Assembly (NCBI RefSeq): GCF_029989365.1
Contig: NZ_JAPRAQ010000034.1
Span: 1 to 64,000, forward strand
DNA from: Bradyrhizobium sp. Arg816
GTDB lineage: Bacteria > Pseudomonadota > Alphaproteobacteria > Rhizobiales > Xanthobacteraceae
Length of the DNA stretch: 64,000 nucleotides
Direction of reading: 5' to 3'
In this document: in pieces, positions 38,090-48,192 of the stretch
Layout: each line of letters begins with the position of its first letter
How positions within the stretch are numbered: position 1 is the first letter of the stretch
The notes under the pieces: generated by a model
Told to the model about the DNA's origin: nothing
What the model saw: only the letters and a program-made list of their open reading frames with translations
Database searches by the model: none
Made by a program: the position numbers and the translations under genes

Positions 38090-38988
38090 CAAAAGTAGCC
38101 TTCCCGCTTCTTCTTCTCCATTGAAGCGGCTTCATCGGTATCAATGAGGCGCCCCTGGCGCTCCGACACAGTCGCGGTTTGCATTTCTGCGACGATGTCT
38201 TCGATCGTCGTCGCATCGGATTCAACAGCCCCGCTCAAAGGATAACATCCAAGCGTGCGAAAGCGGATCATCCGCATTTCCGGCGTCTCCCCGCAGTTAA
38301 GCGGCAGTCGCTTGTCGTCGATCATGATCGTCGCACCATTTCGACGCACTGTCGGTCTTTGTTTCGCGCAGTAGAGCGGAACGACCGGAATCTTCTCGAG
38401 CATGATGTATTCCCACACATCGAGCTCGGTCCAGTTTGACATCGCAAACACGCGCATGGTTTCGCCCTGGCGGATCCGTGTGTTGAACAGGCTCCAAAGC
38501 TCCGGCCGCTGGTTACGGGGGTCCCATACGTGTCCGGCCGAACGGAAGGAGAGTATCCGCTCTTTTGCGCGACTCTTTTCCTCATCGCGCCGGGCTCCAC
38601 CAAAGGCGGCATCAAATCCGTGGAGGTCGAGCGCCTGCTTCAGCGCGTCTGTCTTCATCACCTGGGTATGGAGCGTGGAGCCGGAATCGATCGGATTGAT
38701 CCCGCGCGCGATGCCCTCCTTGTTGATATGGACGATCAAGTCGAGGCCGAGCCGCTTGGCTGTCGCGTCTCGAAAGCTGATCATCTCGCGAAACTTCCAG
38801 GTCGTGTCGACGTGAAGCAGGGGGAAAGGCATTTTTGCCGGATAGAACGCCTTGATCGCAATGTGCAGCATCACGCTTGAGTCTTTTCCGATCGAGTAAA
38901 GCATGACCGGCCTTTTGAACTCGGCGACCACATCACGCATGATTTCAATCGATTCAGCTTCGAGACGGCGCAGATGTTTCGGCAGCAT
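38089..38988 (-). CDS. nodP: Sulfate adenylyltransferase subunit 2
   Basis: The 299-residue NodP/CysD makes adenosine phosphosulfate from ATP and sulfate. The PP-loop is YSIGKDSSVMLHIA near residue 33, followed by LLHVDTTWKFREM, FGGARRDEEKSRAKER and YIMLEKIPVVPLY. I chose the ATG at 38988 (MLPKHLRRLEAESIEI), the usual N terminus; the frame upstream to 39111 is non-homologous. It overlaps nodQ. No nod box was recognised in the 277 bases between it and the sulfotransferase gene. Confidence 0.93.
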   Translation of the reverse strand: MLPKHLRRLEAESIEIMRDVVAEFKRPVMLYSIGKDSSVMLHIAIKAFYPAKMPFPLLHVDTTWKFREMISFRDATAKRLGLDLIVHINKEGIARGINPIDSGSTLHTQVMKTDALKQALDLHGFDAAFGGARRDEEKSRAKERILSFRSAGHVWDPRNQRPELWSLFNTRIRQGETMRVFAMSNWTELDVWEYIMLEKIPVVPLYCAKQRPTVRRNGATIMIDDKRLPLNCGETPEMRMIRFRTLGCYPLSGAVESDATTIEDIVAEMQTATVSERQGRLIDTDEAASMEKKKREGYF

Positions 38989-39265
38989 ATGTCTTCTTTT
39001 CGATGCAGGATCTCTGTTCTTCGCCGTTCTATGGCTCCAGCCCAGAGTGGGGAATATCCGCGGCGGAAACGGCCGGCCAAGAGGCAGGCTCGTCCATGAG
39101 GTCAAGCCCAATTGGACAGCAGACTTGCAGACGCGGCAACATATCGCATTCCGCCCCTGGTGCGGCCGGCGCCGACGTCACACCTGATCGGGAGATCAGC
39201 TCGTGCGGGTTAAGGATCTTGGCTAAATCAACCAGCGTGTTTTGATCGCAAGCATTCAGATCGCC

Positions 39266-40366
39266 CTAGGAGATATTGAGGATCTGCTCAAGCCGCGCGA
39301 CCTCGCCTCGCAACATCTCGATAGCCGCGTCGCGGTTCTCCGAAACGTTCCAAGCAGTGTGGACCGGCTCTCCAGCGTGAGAGGGGCCGGATAATGCTCC
39401 TGCCTTGGTAATTCGCAAATCCCACCAGGTTCGGAATATCCGACGATAGAGTTCGGTTACCTGACCTCCCCTATCCAGCACTCCGGCTTTCTGTGCATGC
39501 AGCAGTTCCTGCTCATATCCGAGTTCCAGCAAAAGCTCAGCGCCGACCAAATCCGTCACGGTCTGCATCTCTTCGACGCTCAATTGAGATTGCCATGACT
39601 TGACAGAGCTTTCGTCGACGGCGTTTCGTTCCAGGATTTTTCGATCCCCAAAGCTGCTGGATCGAAGATAATCTGCTTGTCTCATCCCGGTCGATGCGAC
39701 GGCCGCTGGGTCACAGCCGAGCCCCGTCAACAGACGCCGGGTTTCCTCGTCCGGATGCGCCACGAGCAGTTCGTATTGCACGAACTGTGTCTGCGGGCGA
39801 GTGCGGTACGCGGCGAGCTTGGGAAGGCCCAGAACCAAATCGGCGAGTGAAGTTATGATGACGTCGGGCAGACGGAGCATGAGATCGGCGAGACCGGATA
39901 CGCTAACCGAATGCGAGGTTTCTGTCCGCAGTGGGATGCCCCATGTCGACTTCAGTGAAGCGGCGATGGCATAGGGATTGCGCATCAGAAGGATGTGTGG
40001 CGCTTCTGGATAGACAGATTCAAGAAACTCAAGCACCGTCCAATAGCGTGGTGTCTTGTCTATGATGATGCGCTTGCCCGCTTCTGCCAGATACTGATCG
40101 TATGCTGCATCGGCAAAAGCTCGGCTGACGATCGTGCGATCTATCCGCCCCAGGAATTCGGAGGTCGCGGCCTTGATCAGTGAGCTGCCCGCCGGGTGAC
40201 GCTGATCCACCATGCCAAACGCTTCAAGCGCCAACATCAACCAGGGTTCAGGCGGAGCCACGATGTCTGGATGGTGCTGGAGCAAGTGCGCCAGGAGTGT
40301 CGTCCCGGATCGCGGAAGACCGAGGAGAAAGCACACCTCAGGCGAACGGCCAAAACGTCCGCTCAT
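39266..40366 (-). CDS. PAPS-dependent sulfotransferase
   Basis: The 366-residue protein has the sulfotransferase P-loop LLGLPRSGTTLLAHLL (5'-phosphosulfate loop, residues ~13-28) and the 3'-phosphate element ILLMRNPYAIAASLKSTW. It is longer than NodH (about 250 residues) and nearer the size class of NoeE, which sulfates the fucose of a Nod factor in strain NGR234; it could instead act on a capsular or surface glycan. ATG at 40366 with AGGAGG upstream. Placed ahead of nodPQ, which would feed it PAPS. Family certain, acceptor unknown. Confidence 0.88.
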   Translation of the reverse strand: MSGRFGRSPEVCFLLGLPRSGTTLLAHLLQHHPDIVAPPEPWLMLALEAFGMVDQRHPAGSSLIKAATSEFLGRIDRTIVSRAFADAAYDQYLAEAGKRIIIDKTPRYWTVLEFLESVYPEAPHILLMRNPYAIAASLKSTWGIPLRTETSHSVSVSGLADLMLRLPDVIITSLADLVLGLPKLAAYRTRPQTQFVQYELLVAHPDEETRRLLTGLGCDPAAVASTGMRQADYLRSSSFGDRKILERNAVDESSVKSWQSQLSVEEMQTVTDLVGAELLLELGYEQELLHAQKAGVLDRGGQVTELYRRIFRTWWDLRITKAGALSGPSHAGEPVHTAWNVSENRDAAIEMLRGEVARLEQILNIS

Positions 40367-41060
40367 CGTTCAGACCCTCCTGCTTGAAAAGCAACCCCTG
40401 TCCGCGCTCGCTCGATTGAGCGAAAATAGCCCGCCGCGCGATCACATGGGCAACCGCATGCGTACAAAGCGTCAAAACGACAAGAATTTTGTCTACCACT
40501 CATGACTTGAGAACCGTTCAGTTCGATCGATCGGGCGGGATCACGGAAGCATAACTGCAATTGCCTCCTCGATTGCTCGACAGTTGAAACGAAGTCAAGC
40601 GCCAGCTCAATTGCACGAAGGTTGATCGCGATATGGGAAGGTTGGGAAGAACTATACGAACGTTTGCCGAAGACCGCCCGCGGTACATGGAAGGTTATTG
40701 CGTGTAGTCATAAGCTGCCCGTTGCTGGGGCATTGAAGCCGTAAATGCGACATGCACCTCGCTGATGTTCGGCGTACAAGAGCAGACAGCTCGGCGAGCG
40801 CGGCAAAGAAGCAGACCACATCGCGGACATCTCACTTGGTGGGGCGCAGCTATCGTGTCAGCGCGCATCGATCCTGACGCAACTTTGCCGTGAATGCTGC
40901 CGTGGTCCGTCAAGACACTGTGCCATAGCTCCGGCCCGCCTGTTGTTCGCAAGCCCATCCGTCCGAACTATACCAACCGTTTGATTTACCTGCTCTTGCA
41001 GCACTGCCGCTCCCCTAATCGGCCCTAAGGACGGTTGTAAAGAACAGAACCTGGCTTAAG
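40367..41060. other. 5' region of the sulfotransferase and spacer
   Basis: I searched both strands by eye for a nod box (ATC-N9-GAT type arrays) and did not find one. No gene is visible. Confidence 0.4.
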
Positions 41061-41598
41061 ATGCCACCGGATTTACCTGATCCAGCAAGCGAGCTTGGCC
41101 GCATCTATACTGACGGAGACGAGATTGTCCGGCCGTTCATGTGGGAGAGCAGACCACGCGTGTCTCGAAGAAGAACTTGCCAGATTTCCTACCGTTGTGC
41201 TGGGCATCACTAGGCCACGTGGACGATCCTGATGGCGGTGGCCTATTTGGGCATTGAAAAGGGTGTACCGGTCAATCTGGTGTCACGATTGATGCACGTC
41301 GACCCTTCCTTCGTGACGACCCACTCAAAGCTGCTAGAGAAAAACGGTTTGCTGCGGCATAAGTCCTCCGCAAACGATACCTGGATCCTGCAGATGTCGT
41401 TGACGGCCAAACGCGCTGCATCTCGCGACTTTGGCGCCACGACAGGCAGCGCAAAATGAGCTCACTTTTGATGAAAGCGACGTTGACCGATCAAGCGAGC
41501 TCATTGCCAAGGCTGCTACAATGAGGCATCGCCTGGAAAGGGCCCGCTCTGGCATTCAGAAGACTAAACGCACGACTGTCAGAAATGGAGCTCGCTAA
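41061..41598 (+). pseudogene. Decayed MarR-family regulator
   Basis: The start MPPDLPDPASELGRIYTDGD and the central winged helix (LVSRLMHVDPSFVTTHSKLL, then KNGLLRHKSS) are MarR-like, and the C-terminal helices (ELIAKAATMRHRLERA) follow. They lie in at least three frames with an in-frame stop near 41229, and the wing is altered (ANDTWILQMSLT). No functional repressor can be made. Its former target is unknown. Confidence 0.72.
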
Positions 41599-41600
41599 GC

Positions 41601-41831
41601 ATGAGGCTCCCATCCTTCGAATATGTCTTGAAGCAGCGCGGTCGAAGGTGGTTGTGGTCCGTGCACAACGCCGACGGCACGCAGGTGATGACGGGTACAG
41701 GACGTAACCGCTCCGCCGCCATCTACCAAGCCAACAGAGCGCTGTTTCAATTGCTGTTGAGCGCGCCATATCGCGTCGGAGCTCAAGCTAGCCAACAGGC
41801 TCGGCGCAGTCCGCTTACGACCAAACTTTAG
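41601..41831 (+). CDS. Small hypothetical protein, MRLPSFEYVLKQRG type
   Basis: The 76-residue protein begins MRLPSFEYVLKQRGRRWLWS and continues with a GxGRNRSAAIYQANRALFQLLL helix, then a basic tail. This compact beta-then-helix pattern recurs in short Bradyrhizobium proteins as I remember them. A GGAG element lies upstream of the ATG. It starts right after the MarR remnant. Function unknown. Confidence 0.62.
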   Translation: MRLPSFEYVLKQRGRRWLWSVHNADGTQVMTGTGRNRSAAIYQANRALFQLLLSAPYRVGAQASQQARRSPLTTKL

Positions 41832-42293
41832 CCTGGCGTGAGCTTCGAGGACGCCCCATTTGCGAGGTTGTTTCCATTTGGCTAAAGCGATCAGCCGATG
41901 TATTCGGCCCAGCGCGGCCAAGACTGCCTCGCCGAAGCTGAACAAGCTGCTGGCCGAACGGATGCTAGATTCGGCCCCTAGGGGAGTTCGTCTGAGACTG
42001 GTCAGCTTCTCGAAAGGTAACGCGCCCAGGACTGAGCGTTGTGGCTCCATCGCATGCGTTCCGGGACCGAGCGTTTCGGCATTTTATCTTCGAGACAGAG
42101 TTATGGCAAAGGCTATGTCTTCACTCGCGATCACACATCGCAAGCGGCCGTCGCCCCCCTTCCAAGAATCTTGATCAAAGATGAGGAGGCGCTGGAGCGC
42201 ATTCCGCGACATTGAAGTCCAGCACGTGCGTGAAAGACTCTCTTATCGCGGATCGGCAAACCTAATGTGCGACAAAGTTTCTATGACCAAAGA
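41832..42293. other. Gene-poor stretch
   Basis: No convincing gene. A frame at 41860-42174 is arginine-rich and unremarkable. Confidence 0.35.
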
Positions 42294-42313
42294 GGGCGGC
42301 CCGCGAGCCGCCC
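42294..42313 (-). terminator. Possible hairpin terminator after 42344-42529
   Basis: GGGCGGC and GCCGCCC form a 7-bp stem with a six-base loop. On the minus strand it is followed by TCTTTGG, a weak T-run, so termination may be partial. Confidence 0.5.
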
Positions 42314-42343
42314 TAACGCGCCATTAGGCACCGCTGCTCAAAA

Positions 42344-42529
42344 TTAACGCTGATGTCCGAGTCCGATCCCGAGATTTAAGGCCTTCTGGCGTAGCGCGCC
42401 GGCGCTGCGTTTGGTCATTTTTGCTATCTTTATGACCGGGGTCCGAGCCTTCGAATGGACTTTGAGCTCTTTGATATCTGCCTTGGTCCACTCGCGCCGC
42501 TTAACGCGTTTCTTGGTTGCTTTTTTCAC
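42344..42529 (-). CDS. Small SANT/Myb-like DNA-binding protein
   Basis: The 61-residue basic protein (KKATKKRVKRREWTKADIKE, then KTPVIKIAKMTKRSAGALRQKA region) has a tryptophan-led helix-turn-helix like SANT/Myb repeats found in short rhizobial proteins. I set the start at GTG 42529, which has GGAG nine bases upstream; a longer frame to 42736 is non-homologous. Likely binds DNA; target unknown. Confidence 0.7.
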   Translation of the reverse strand: MKKATKKRVKRREWTKADIKELKVHSKARTPVIKIAKMTKRSAGALRQKALNLGIGLGHQR

Positions 42530-43281
42530 GATGAATGCTCCTTCTGAGAAGAGGGCTTGTAACATAGTTTTTTCGCGCGACGACAGTAAAAAAGGACAGT
42601 CGTCGGAACTCGCGCCGGGTATTAGCTCGGTCATGTTCTGGAATGGCCAATCGCGATGAACCTGAACAGCTGCATCTTGGAGAGGTTCGTGATTTATATT
42701 AAGCTTAGAGCGATCAAACATCGAGGTTCCTGTCATTCAATTATAACGAAGCCTCTCAACACAGAGTCTGTACGAAGTTTACAATTCCACTGCTGCACTA
42801 GTCCAGACGCCCTGTCTTCCGAAAGCCATGTTAGTCTACGTGCTTAACTTCGAATAGAAGGGCGTCGATTGGTGAAACATCGGGGCGGTCTCTTGCTATG
42901 GTCACCTTATGACGATTAGCGCGCTCGTTATCTAAACGCCAGAGACCCCTTGGGGCTTGCGCGAATACTAGATCGGTCACGTCTTCGTGTCGGTCGTCCG
43001 GGCTCGGCTCAACGCGTCGGAGTGCACGAAGACATCAGCTCCTCCATTCCTTAGGTTTGATGAAGCCATATCATCCCTTGGTCGCGCTGAACCACTTCAC
43101 ATACCAATAGCCACTGCATTATGTCCAAACTGAACTTGCGCGATCTAATCGGGTTACGTGGCCATCAGCAAGGGATTGAGCGGCAAGCCGTCACGCCGAT
43201 AGCCCTTGCGCGGGCTCAATCGCTTGCCGGGGAGCGCTTTCTGCGCGCGCTCGTTCGTAGCTGGGAAGACACCAGGGGCGC
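42530..43281. other. Gene-poor stretch
   Basis: Short frames only (for example 43121-43324, plus). Nothing recognisable. Confidence 0.4.
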
Positions 43282-43593
43282 CTACTCATCTTCGGGCTCT
43301 TGCGCGATCTCCCGCTCAACCTGACCCTGCTTAGCACCCAGATCTAGCAGTTCGAGCCTCTCAAGAGCCTTCCTTCCGTCGTCGGTGATAATCCAGCACC
43401 CGGCCTCTCGCTCGATCAGCCTTTGGCCAAAAATATCGAGTTGGGGCGCGCGGCTCGCGATGCGCTTCATACGCGCCGGCCACTCTGGGCCGCTGCTGTA
43501 ATAGATGGCCAAATGCTGTTTAACGACTTCGATGCTCGCCCGTCCGTGCGGCTGGCCGGCAAGTATCTTCAGTATGGACAGCTGAAAACTCAC
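43282..43593 (-). CDS. Small winged-helix-like hypothetical protein
   Basis: The 103-residue product (MSFQLSILKILAGQPHGRAS, then KRIASRAPQLDIFGQRLI and GCWIITDDGRKALERL) has the order of helices and the final beta-wing plus helix expected for a winged helix. I recall similar hypothetical proteins in Bradyrhizobium. Cytoplasmic; possibly a regulator. The ligand and target are unknown. Confidence 0.62.
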   Translation of the reverse strand: MSFQLSILKILAGQPHGRASIEVVKQHLAIYYSSGPEWPARMKRIASRAPQLDIFGQRLIEREAGCWIITDDGRKALERLELLDLGAKQGQVEREIAQEPEDE

Positions 43594-43801
43594 GCGAGCA
43601 CGCCATCGAGTCGAGGAAAAGCTCCATAATACTTATCCTGAGGGAAGTCGCAGCGCCGTGCGCCGCTTTTCAAAAGAAACCTTGCGCCATAAGCCTGATG
43701 AAGCAGGATATCCACCTGCCGTCGACGCGGTAAGCAAGGTTCTCGACGGCATCCTGCCCAGAGTGTTTTGGAGAATGGGTCAGCGGAGATAGCCGCGTTG
43801 G

Positions 43802-44020
43802 CTACGCGTGTGACGAGTTCTCCCCTGTCGTCTTCGACCGATTTGAGATCAAACTACGTCGGTGGTAACCGCGCTGTTGCACATCTTGGCGAATGACATC
43901 GCTCACTGAACGCACCGCCCGCTTCTTTCGCTTCCAACTGCCGGCCAACCCCGCAGGAATCGCAAACCCTCGCGGAACGACCAAAAGATCGCGTCTTCCG
44001 TTCAAATAAATATCGAACAT
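43802..44020 (-). CDS. Small basic hypothetical protein, MFDIYLNGRRDLLVVPRG type
   Basis: The 72-residue protein starts MFDIYLNGRRDLLVVPRGFA and continues with a Lys/Arg-rich helix (WKRKKRAVRSVSDVIRQDV) and a basic tail. ATG at 44020 has GAGGGA upstream. Such short basic proteins are common in this genus as far as I know; function unknown. Confidence 0.68.
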   Translation of the reverse strand: MFDIYLNGRRDLLVVPRGFAIPAGLAGSWKRKKRAVRSVSDVIRQDVQQRGYHRRSLISNRSKTTGENSSHA

Positions 44021-44918
44021 GTCGTCCCTCGTTTGATACGAGCGTAGATCGCCGGTTCATACATTTGGTGACATCGAAGCAACAGTTGCGCTTTAAGACT
44101 CTACGCGAGTTTTCTCCAGATTTCGCCCGCACTTGAGCGTGCATGGCGCAATCCCGCTTCTCCTTCACGTGCTCCGCATTGCCGAGAATACAGGAGCCTT
44201 CGCACGCCTTATTGTCGCTAACAGATCCCCTTATCGGGGCGTCGTTCTCGATAAGGTAATAAGCTTTGCAGGCAACCGTTGGATCGATAACGAGCCGGTG
44301 AACTGAATTGTCCTTCAGTAGACAGAAGCCTGATCTGTGATGCGACGGACTTTTGCCGCTCGGACGAATTTGATTGACATTGTCTGGCGTGGCAATCTTC
44401 TTTTGTTCTGAGTTTATCCCTGACCGCGCGATCAAATCGCACTCGGGTGCTGCTGTTTCAATGTACGTGAGGACCGTTGCGGGCACGATGGTGCCGCCGG
44501 ACGTGAACGTGTTCACATCCCAACTTACCGCCCACTGGTCACGGAACACAGACATGGCGTTCATAGCGCGAACGCGAGATTCGCCAGTCACAAAGTGCTA
44601 CGCTCCTCGGTCCAACTTGTGCCCTTGACATCTGACCATTGGCCGACATGAGGTCGATATGGATCAGCCTTCGTCAGATCGACACGATAATGACCATCCG
44701 CGTTTTAGGAATATTGCCGTCCTTGTCAGGAATATGCGCCCGAGCAGGTGGAGCGCACTCACCATTTCTGTTGAGCGTCTTCATGCAATACGCCGCGCCC
44801 TTTAGACTGCATTTACTTTGTCTAGCGGCCACATCGCCGTTACCGAGGCGAATTTGATCGGACCGAGTTGTAGTTCGGCAGACCTATCATCTCCGCCTGC
44901 GGTAGTCGCGCCGGCCGT
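44021..44918. other. Gene-poor stretch
   Basis: A 245-codon minus-strand frame at 43854-44591 overlaps the small gene in another frame and has no family resemblance, so I do not call it. No other gene is evident. Confidence 0.35.
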
Positions 44919-45075
44919 TCATAGCGGCGTGAGGATGACGGCCGCGGCGGCCAGGCTGGCGGCGAAAGCGAGCAATACGCAGAAGGTAAACGCCGAATCG
45001 TGTTCCCATCGCTGCGGCAAAGAAGAAAACGTAGGCAGAAACAGCGAGTACAGACATAAGGACTGCTTCACCCAT
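44919..45075 (-). pseudogene. Frameshifted small membrane protein
   Basis: ATG at 45075 opens MGEAVLMSVLAVSAYVFFFAAAMG, a good membrane helix. The natural second helix (CVLLAFAASLAAAAVILTPL, stop at 44919) lies in the next frame. One frameshift separates them. Probably a decayed two-helix inner-membrane protein. Confidence 0.5.
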
Positions 45076-45079
45076 GCCG

Positions 45080-45907
45080 TGGATTTCGAGGCGGCAATGA
45101 GGCTTGTCCTGTGTCGGCCCTCTTTGAATGCGGGCATGCTCGGGAGTCAAGATCTTCGGCGAGGAACTGTTGAGCGCAATCAATCGCGAAAGGGGAGGAT
45201 ATCTCACGACCGAGCGCGCAGGGTCTGTTCATTCGGGCAGTCTTTGAGCGGACTTGCATGGTTTTGCCTCTCGAGGTCGGCGGCGCAGCGGACTTTGGTC
45301 TGACATAGGCCGCTCACCCGCTGCAGATCGCGCAATATGTCTCCATAGCGGCAGCAAGCGCATTCTCGGAAAAACCGTCAAGTGCGAGGCGCTTGCTCAA
45401 ATGTTCAGGAGAGCGCGCTCTTTGCGCCATGGTTTGAAAGGCAGATGCGGACAACACGTGCGATCGCATCGATTTGCCGCGGGCTCAAGTAAGCCCGGTT
45501 CGGATGTCCGGGACAGGCTCGCGCGCAACCGGCTGATCAGATGCCTTAACCGTCAAGGGCATTAATGTGTGCAGATTGGCCAACCACGCATACCCTTTGA
45601 AACAGCCATGGCTGCCAGAGGCAGACTTGTGCTTGACATGAATCAAACAAGACCGACTTGTGGGAGCGGATCCTTCCGGATGGCCCTGCCGGTACGACGC
45701 TTGACGGAGCGCTGCAGAGCCAGTTGAGCGGCAGGCGGCAAACTGCGAGGTCCGCTAGGTGTCGTGAGACAACAGCGCGCTCGCCGATTTGACGCCAGCA
45801 TCACCAGTTCTTCTCGAATCGACGGTCAACGCGATCCTGTCCGGATCACGCTTAGATTACAGATTGACCCACAATTCAATTCGCAGGCTTCCCCCGCCAA
45901 AGTCAAG
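45080..45907. other. Gene-poor stretch
   Basis: Nothing recognisable; short frames of mixed composition on both strands. Confidence 0.4.
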
Positions 45908-46135
45908 CTAACCAGCCCATGCCGGCGGCAATGCAGGCGGGGTTCGGAGCTCTATCACATCGGCGAAGACTGTCCAATCGCGAACACTCTTTTGCTTGCA
46001 GAAATCGCTCTCCGCCTGCTGTGCAGCAGCACTCAGCGAGGCGGCATCAACCTTGAACGCTGCCTGACAGGCACGATGTTCGTGCCCGGTATCGTCACAA
46101 ACGGTCTTAATGAACCGAACATTAAATGAAGGCAT
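45908..46135 (-). CDS. Small hypothetical protein, MPSFNVRFIKTVCDDTG type
   Basis: The 75-residue product starts MPSFNVRFIKTVCDDTGHEH and has a beta-alpha-beta-like pattern with DAASLSAAAQQAESDFCKQK and DWTVFADVIEL. ATG at 46135 has AGAGG five bases upstream. This is a recurring small-protein pattern in Bradyrhizobium as I remember it. Function unknown. Confidence 0.65.
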   Translation of the reverse strand: MPSFNVRFIKTVCDDTGHEHRACQAAFKVDAASLSAAAQQAESDFCKQKSVRDWTVFADVIELRTPPALPPAWAG

Positions 46136-46632
46136 GGCATCCTCTTCTTGTGGGTTTGCTTATCCACCATTCTGCCATTCGCGCCACAAGTGTATTTGAG
46201 CTGCCTCAAGCAGCATCCCCAAGAGCTTGTCCGCTCCTCCATCGAGATAAGGTCGAAACTTTGGCACCGCGGCTCGAGCGCTCCTGTTGTGCCGCAGACC
46301 ACGCGACCTCTATTTGTCCAGCTTGGCGGATCGCACTCTGTTTTGGGCCGAGGGATAACGCCTTCTGGTCTGCTCATGCCCTCGACTGACAAAATTGAGT
46401 CGCCGATGAATCGAGGAATGTCTGAAGAGATGATTGAGAGCCGCATGCGCCGTCACGCCCGCCGGCTATTGATCTCTATCGATCCCATACTCAACCGCTG
46501 GCAATATGGGGACTTGAGAGGCCGCGAACTTTACACGCGATACTTGATGGTCTCACGAGGCATTGCCGCAAACGCCAAGTCATTGCGCCAATCACCGGCA
46601 GAGCCATTTCTGACGGGCGCCGGCGGCCGGGG
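46136..46632. other. Gene-poor stretch
   Basis: A long plus-strand frame (46148-46834) crosses this stretch. Its middle part (around 46420-46600) looks partly protein-like but has no family match that I know. Left uncalled. Confidence 0.35.
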
Positions 46633-46860
46633 CTATCGATGGCGAGACCTACGCCCACGTGATCGTGGGCCAATGAGGCGAACCGCCCCTGCGGCCGCGA
46701 CAGCAAAGCCGATGATCACGCTTGCCGCAGCCAACGTTTCGATGAGCCCAGGGTTCAGGACTTCAGCGCCAAAGCCTATGGCTGGGGATCTGCCCGGCAA
46801 GGCCACCGATAATGCGAGGCGAGCGATCAATTGACCATCTGCTTGCCGGTATCGCAGCAT
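46633..46860 (-). CDS. Possible small membrane protein
   Basis: From ATG 46860 the frame gives ~75 residues with two hydrophobic stretches (LIARLALSVALPG; LIETLAAASVIIGFAVAAAG) and a basic end. Composition favours this strand over the opposite frame. There is no good ribosome site and no known family, so it stays tentative. Confidence 0.4.
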   Translation of the reverse strand: MLRYRQADGQLIARLALSVALPGRSPAIGFGAEVLNPGLIETLAAASVIIGFAVAAAGAVRLIGPRSRGRRSRHR

Positions 46861-47136
46861 CGAGGACAAATGCTGTCGTGGCCCTCGCGAGCGGTGCGCC
46901 TCAAATCAACCCCGCTACACGCTGGCGTGTTGCGGACCAACGCGAAGCCCTGGCGGATCGCCCGACTTGGACATGTCGCCTGCCAACGCGGGCCTGTGCG
47001 GCTCGCAGCAGCCGCTCGAGGTCGGCCATTCTGGATGCGCATCAGCTCTTTTTGACCTGCATCAAATACTACGGCGACGGCCTACTGATAGAAGTGAGCT
47101 TCCCGTCCTAGGTCACACACATGGCAGACAGAAAGA

Positions 47137-47308
47137 CTTGGCGCCCCTCATCTTTTCATGTCCAGATCCGGCGACCGAGTTCAAGAACTTCTGCCGGACG
47201 TCCCCGAGCCGCGTGCCGATGACATGCACACAATAACCTGCGCCGCGTGCGAAGGCGTCCACTTCATCGACCCGCGGACGGGCGCGATGATCGACGCCGA
47301 GCGCAGCT
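47137..47308 (+). pseudogene. Frameshifted small CxxC protein
   Basis: One frame gives APLIFSCPDPATEFKNF; the next gives LPDVPEPRADDMHTITCAAC and EGVHFIDPRTGAMIDAE with a stop at 47306-47308. Joined by one frameshift near 47190 they form a ~57-residue protein with one Cys followed by CAAC, a pattern I know from short rhizobial zinc-binding-like proteins. Confidence 0.55.
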
Positions 47309-47462
47309 AGGCCCGTCCGAATGGGGTCAAGCGAGCTCCGGCGTCTTCCGGGTCTCGGGGATGCCGCCCGCTTCCAAGGGCGCGGCTGACGTCATCACAA
47401 CCCAATGCCCCACGATGACGCCGTGGGACAAGGAGATTTCCCACCAACGAAGGATGTTCGAC

Positions 47463-47801
47463 ATGACAGACCACGGGGACATTAGTCCCGCCGGGGGCCA
47501 GATTGCGGGAGCGGCAGTCCAGTTCAACTTCTGCAGAACGGCGGTTAATACCAACCGCCGGGGTCTTGAGCTGATCCAGATCGATTCGACCGAAGCCCGG
47601 AAGTTGTTTCGCAGCGCCAATCCTAATATTTCGGTTGGCGAGCCGATCATGTCCCGGCACGATAGGTTCAACGGCGCCACGGCCGATAAAACCCCGGCCG
47701 CGACTGGCGCAATCGAGACCACGCCGCCTGGGCAATATTGGGCTGAGCCTGCTCGCGCGGCGGCCCAAGCCATCTCGTCCGTAGTTCAGAAGGTTGCCTG
47801 A
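47463..47801 (+). CDS. Possible hypothetical protein
   Basis: From ATG 47463 (AAGGA upstream) the frame encodes 112 residues (MTDHGDISPAGGQIAGAAVQ to the end SSVVQKVA). Composition is plausible for a soluble protein, but I know no homologue. Its stop lies just before the next small gene. Confidence 0.35.
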   Translation: MTDHGDISPAGGQIAGAAVQFNFCRTAVNTNRRGLELIQIDSTEARKLFRSANPNISVGEPIMSRHDRFNGATADKTPAATGAIETTPPGQYWAEPARAAAQAISSVVQKVA

Positions 47802-47803
47802 AT

Positions 47804-48055
47804 TTGTCAGCCAGCAGCGATGAACACCGTCCAAGATCTACTGGCGACCTGACCTGGGAGCGGCTCGAGACGGCGCCGCCCTTTGATCGGGATCTGGAGA
47901 TTGCCGTGATCGAGGGTAATACCATTCACCGGGTGGTCTTTCCTTGCCGCCGGACCTTCGGCGGCTGGATCAAGGCCAAGACCGGAGAACACGTAGCCGT
48001 GCAGCCGACGCACTGGCGCATATGGCCAGATAGCGGGGGCCATCCTGCACAATAG
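47804..48055 (+). CDS. Small hypothetical protein, APPFDRDLEIAVIEG type
   Basis: The 83-residue product contains WERLETAPPFDRDLEIAVIE, HRVVFPCRRTFGGWI and VQPTHWRIW. This W-rich pattern is familiar to me from short Bradyrhizobium proteins. It opens with TTG at 47804 behind GAAGG, as no ATG fits. Function unknown. Confidence 0.65.
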   Translation: MSASSDEHRPRSTGDLTWERLETAPPFDRDLEIAVIEGNTIHRVVFPCRRTFGGWIKAKTGEHVAVQPTHWRIWPDSGGHPAQ

Positions 48056-48192
48056 ATTGGTGTGAGTTGAGGCCTGTTCTGGTCCGGTGGCCTCTCGTGG
48101 GAAACAATGTAGAGTCGATCGAATGAGAGGGTCTACCAGGAAACATGTCCGACCACGTCTGGTAAGGCTATGGCACCGCCGCGCTGGCTCTC

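Noticed and set aside
43854..44591. Long minus-strand frame of 245 codons
   Set aside because: Overlaps the better supported small gene at 43802-44020 in another phase, and its composition shows no domain.
46148..46834. Plus-strand frame of 228 codons
   Set aside because: Only a short middle part is protein-like, and the right end is antisense to a more natural membrane peptide.
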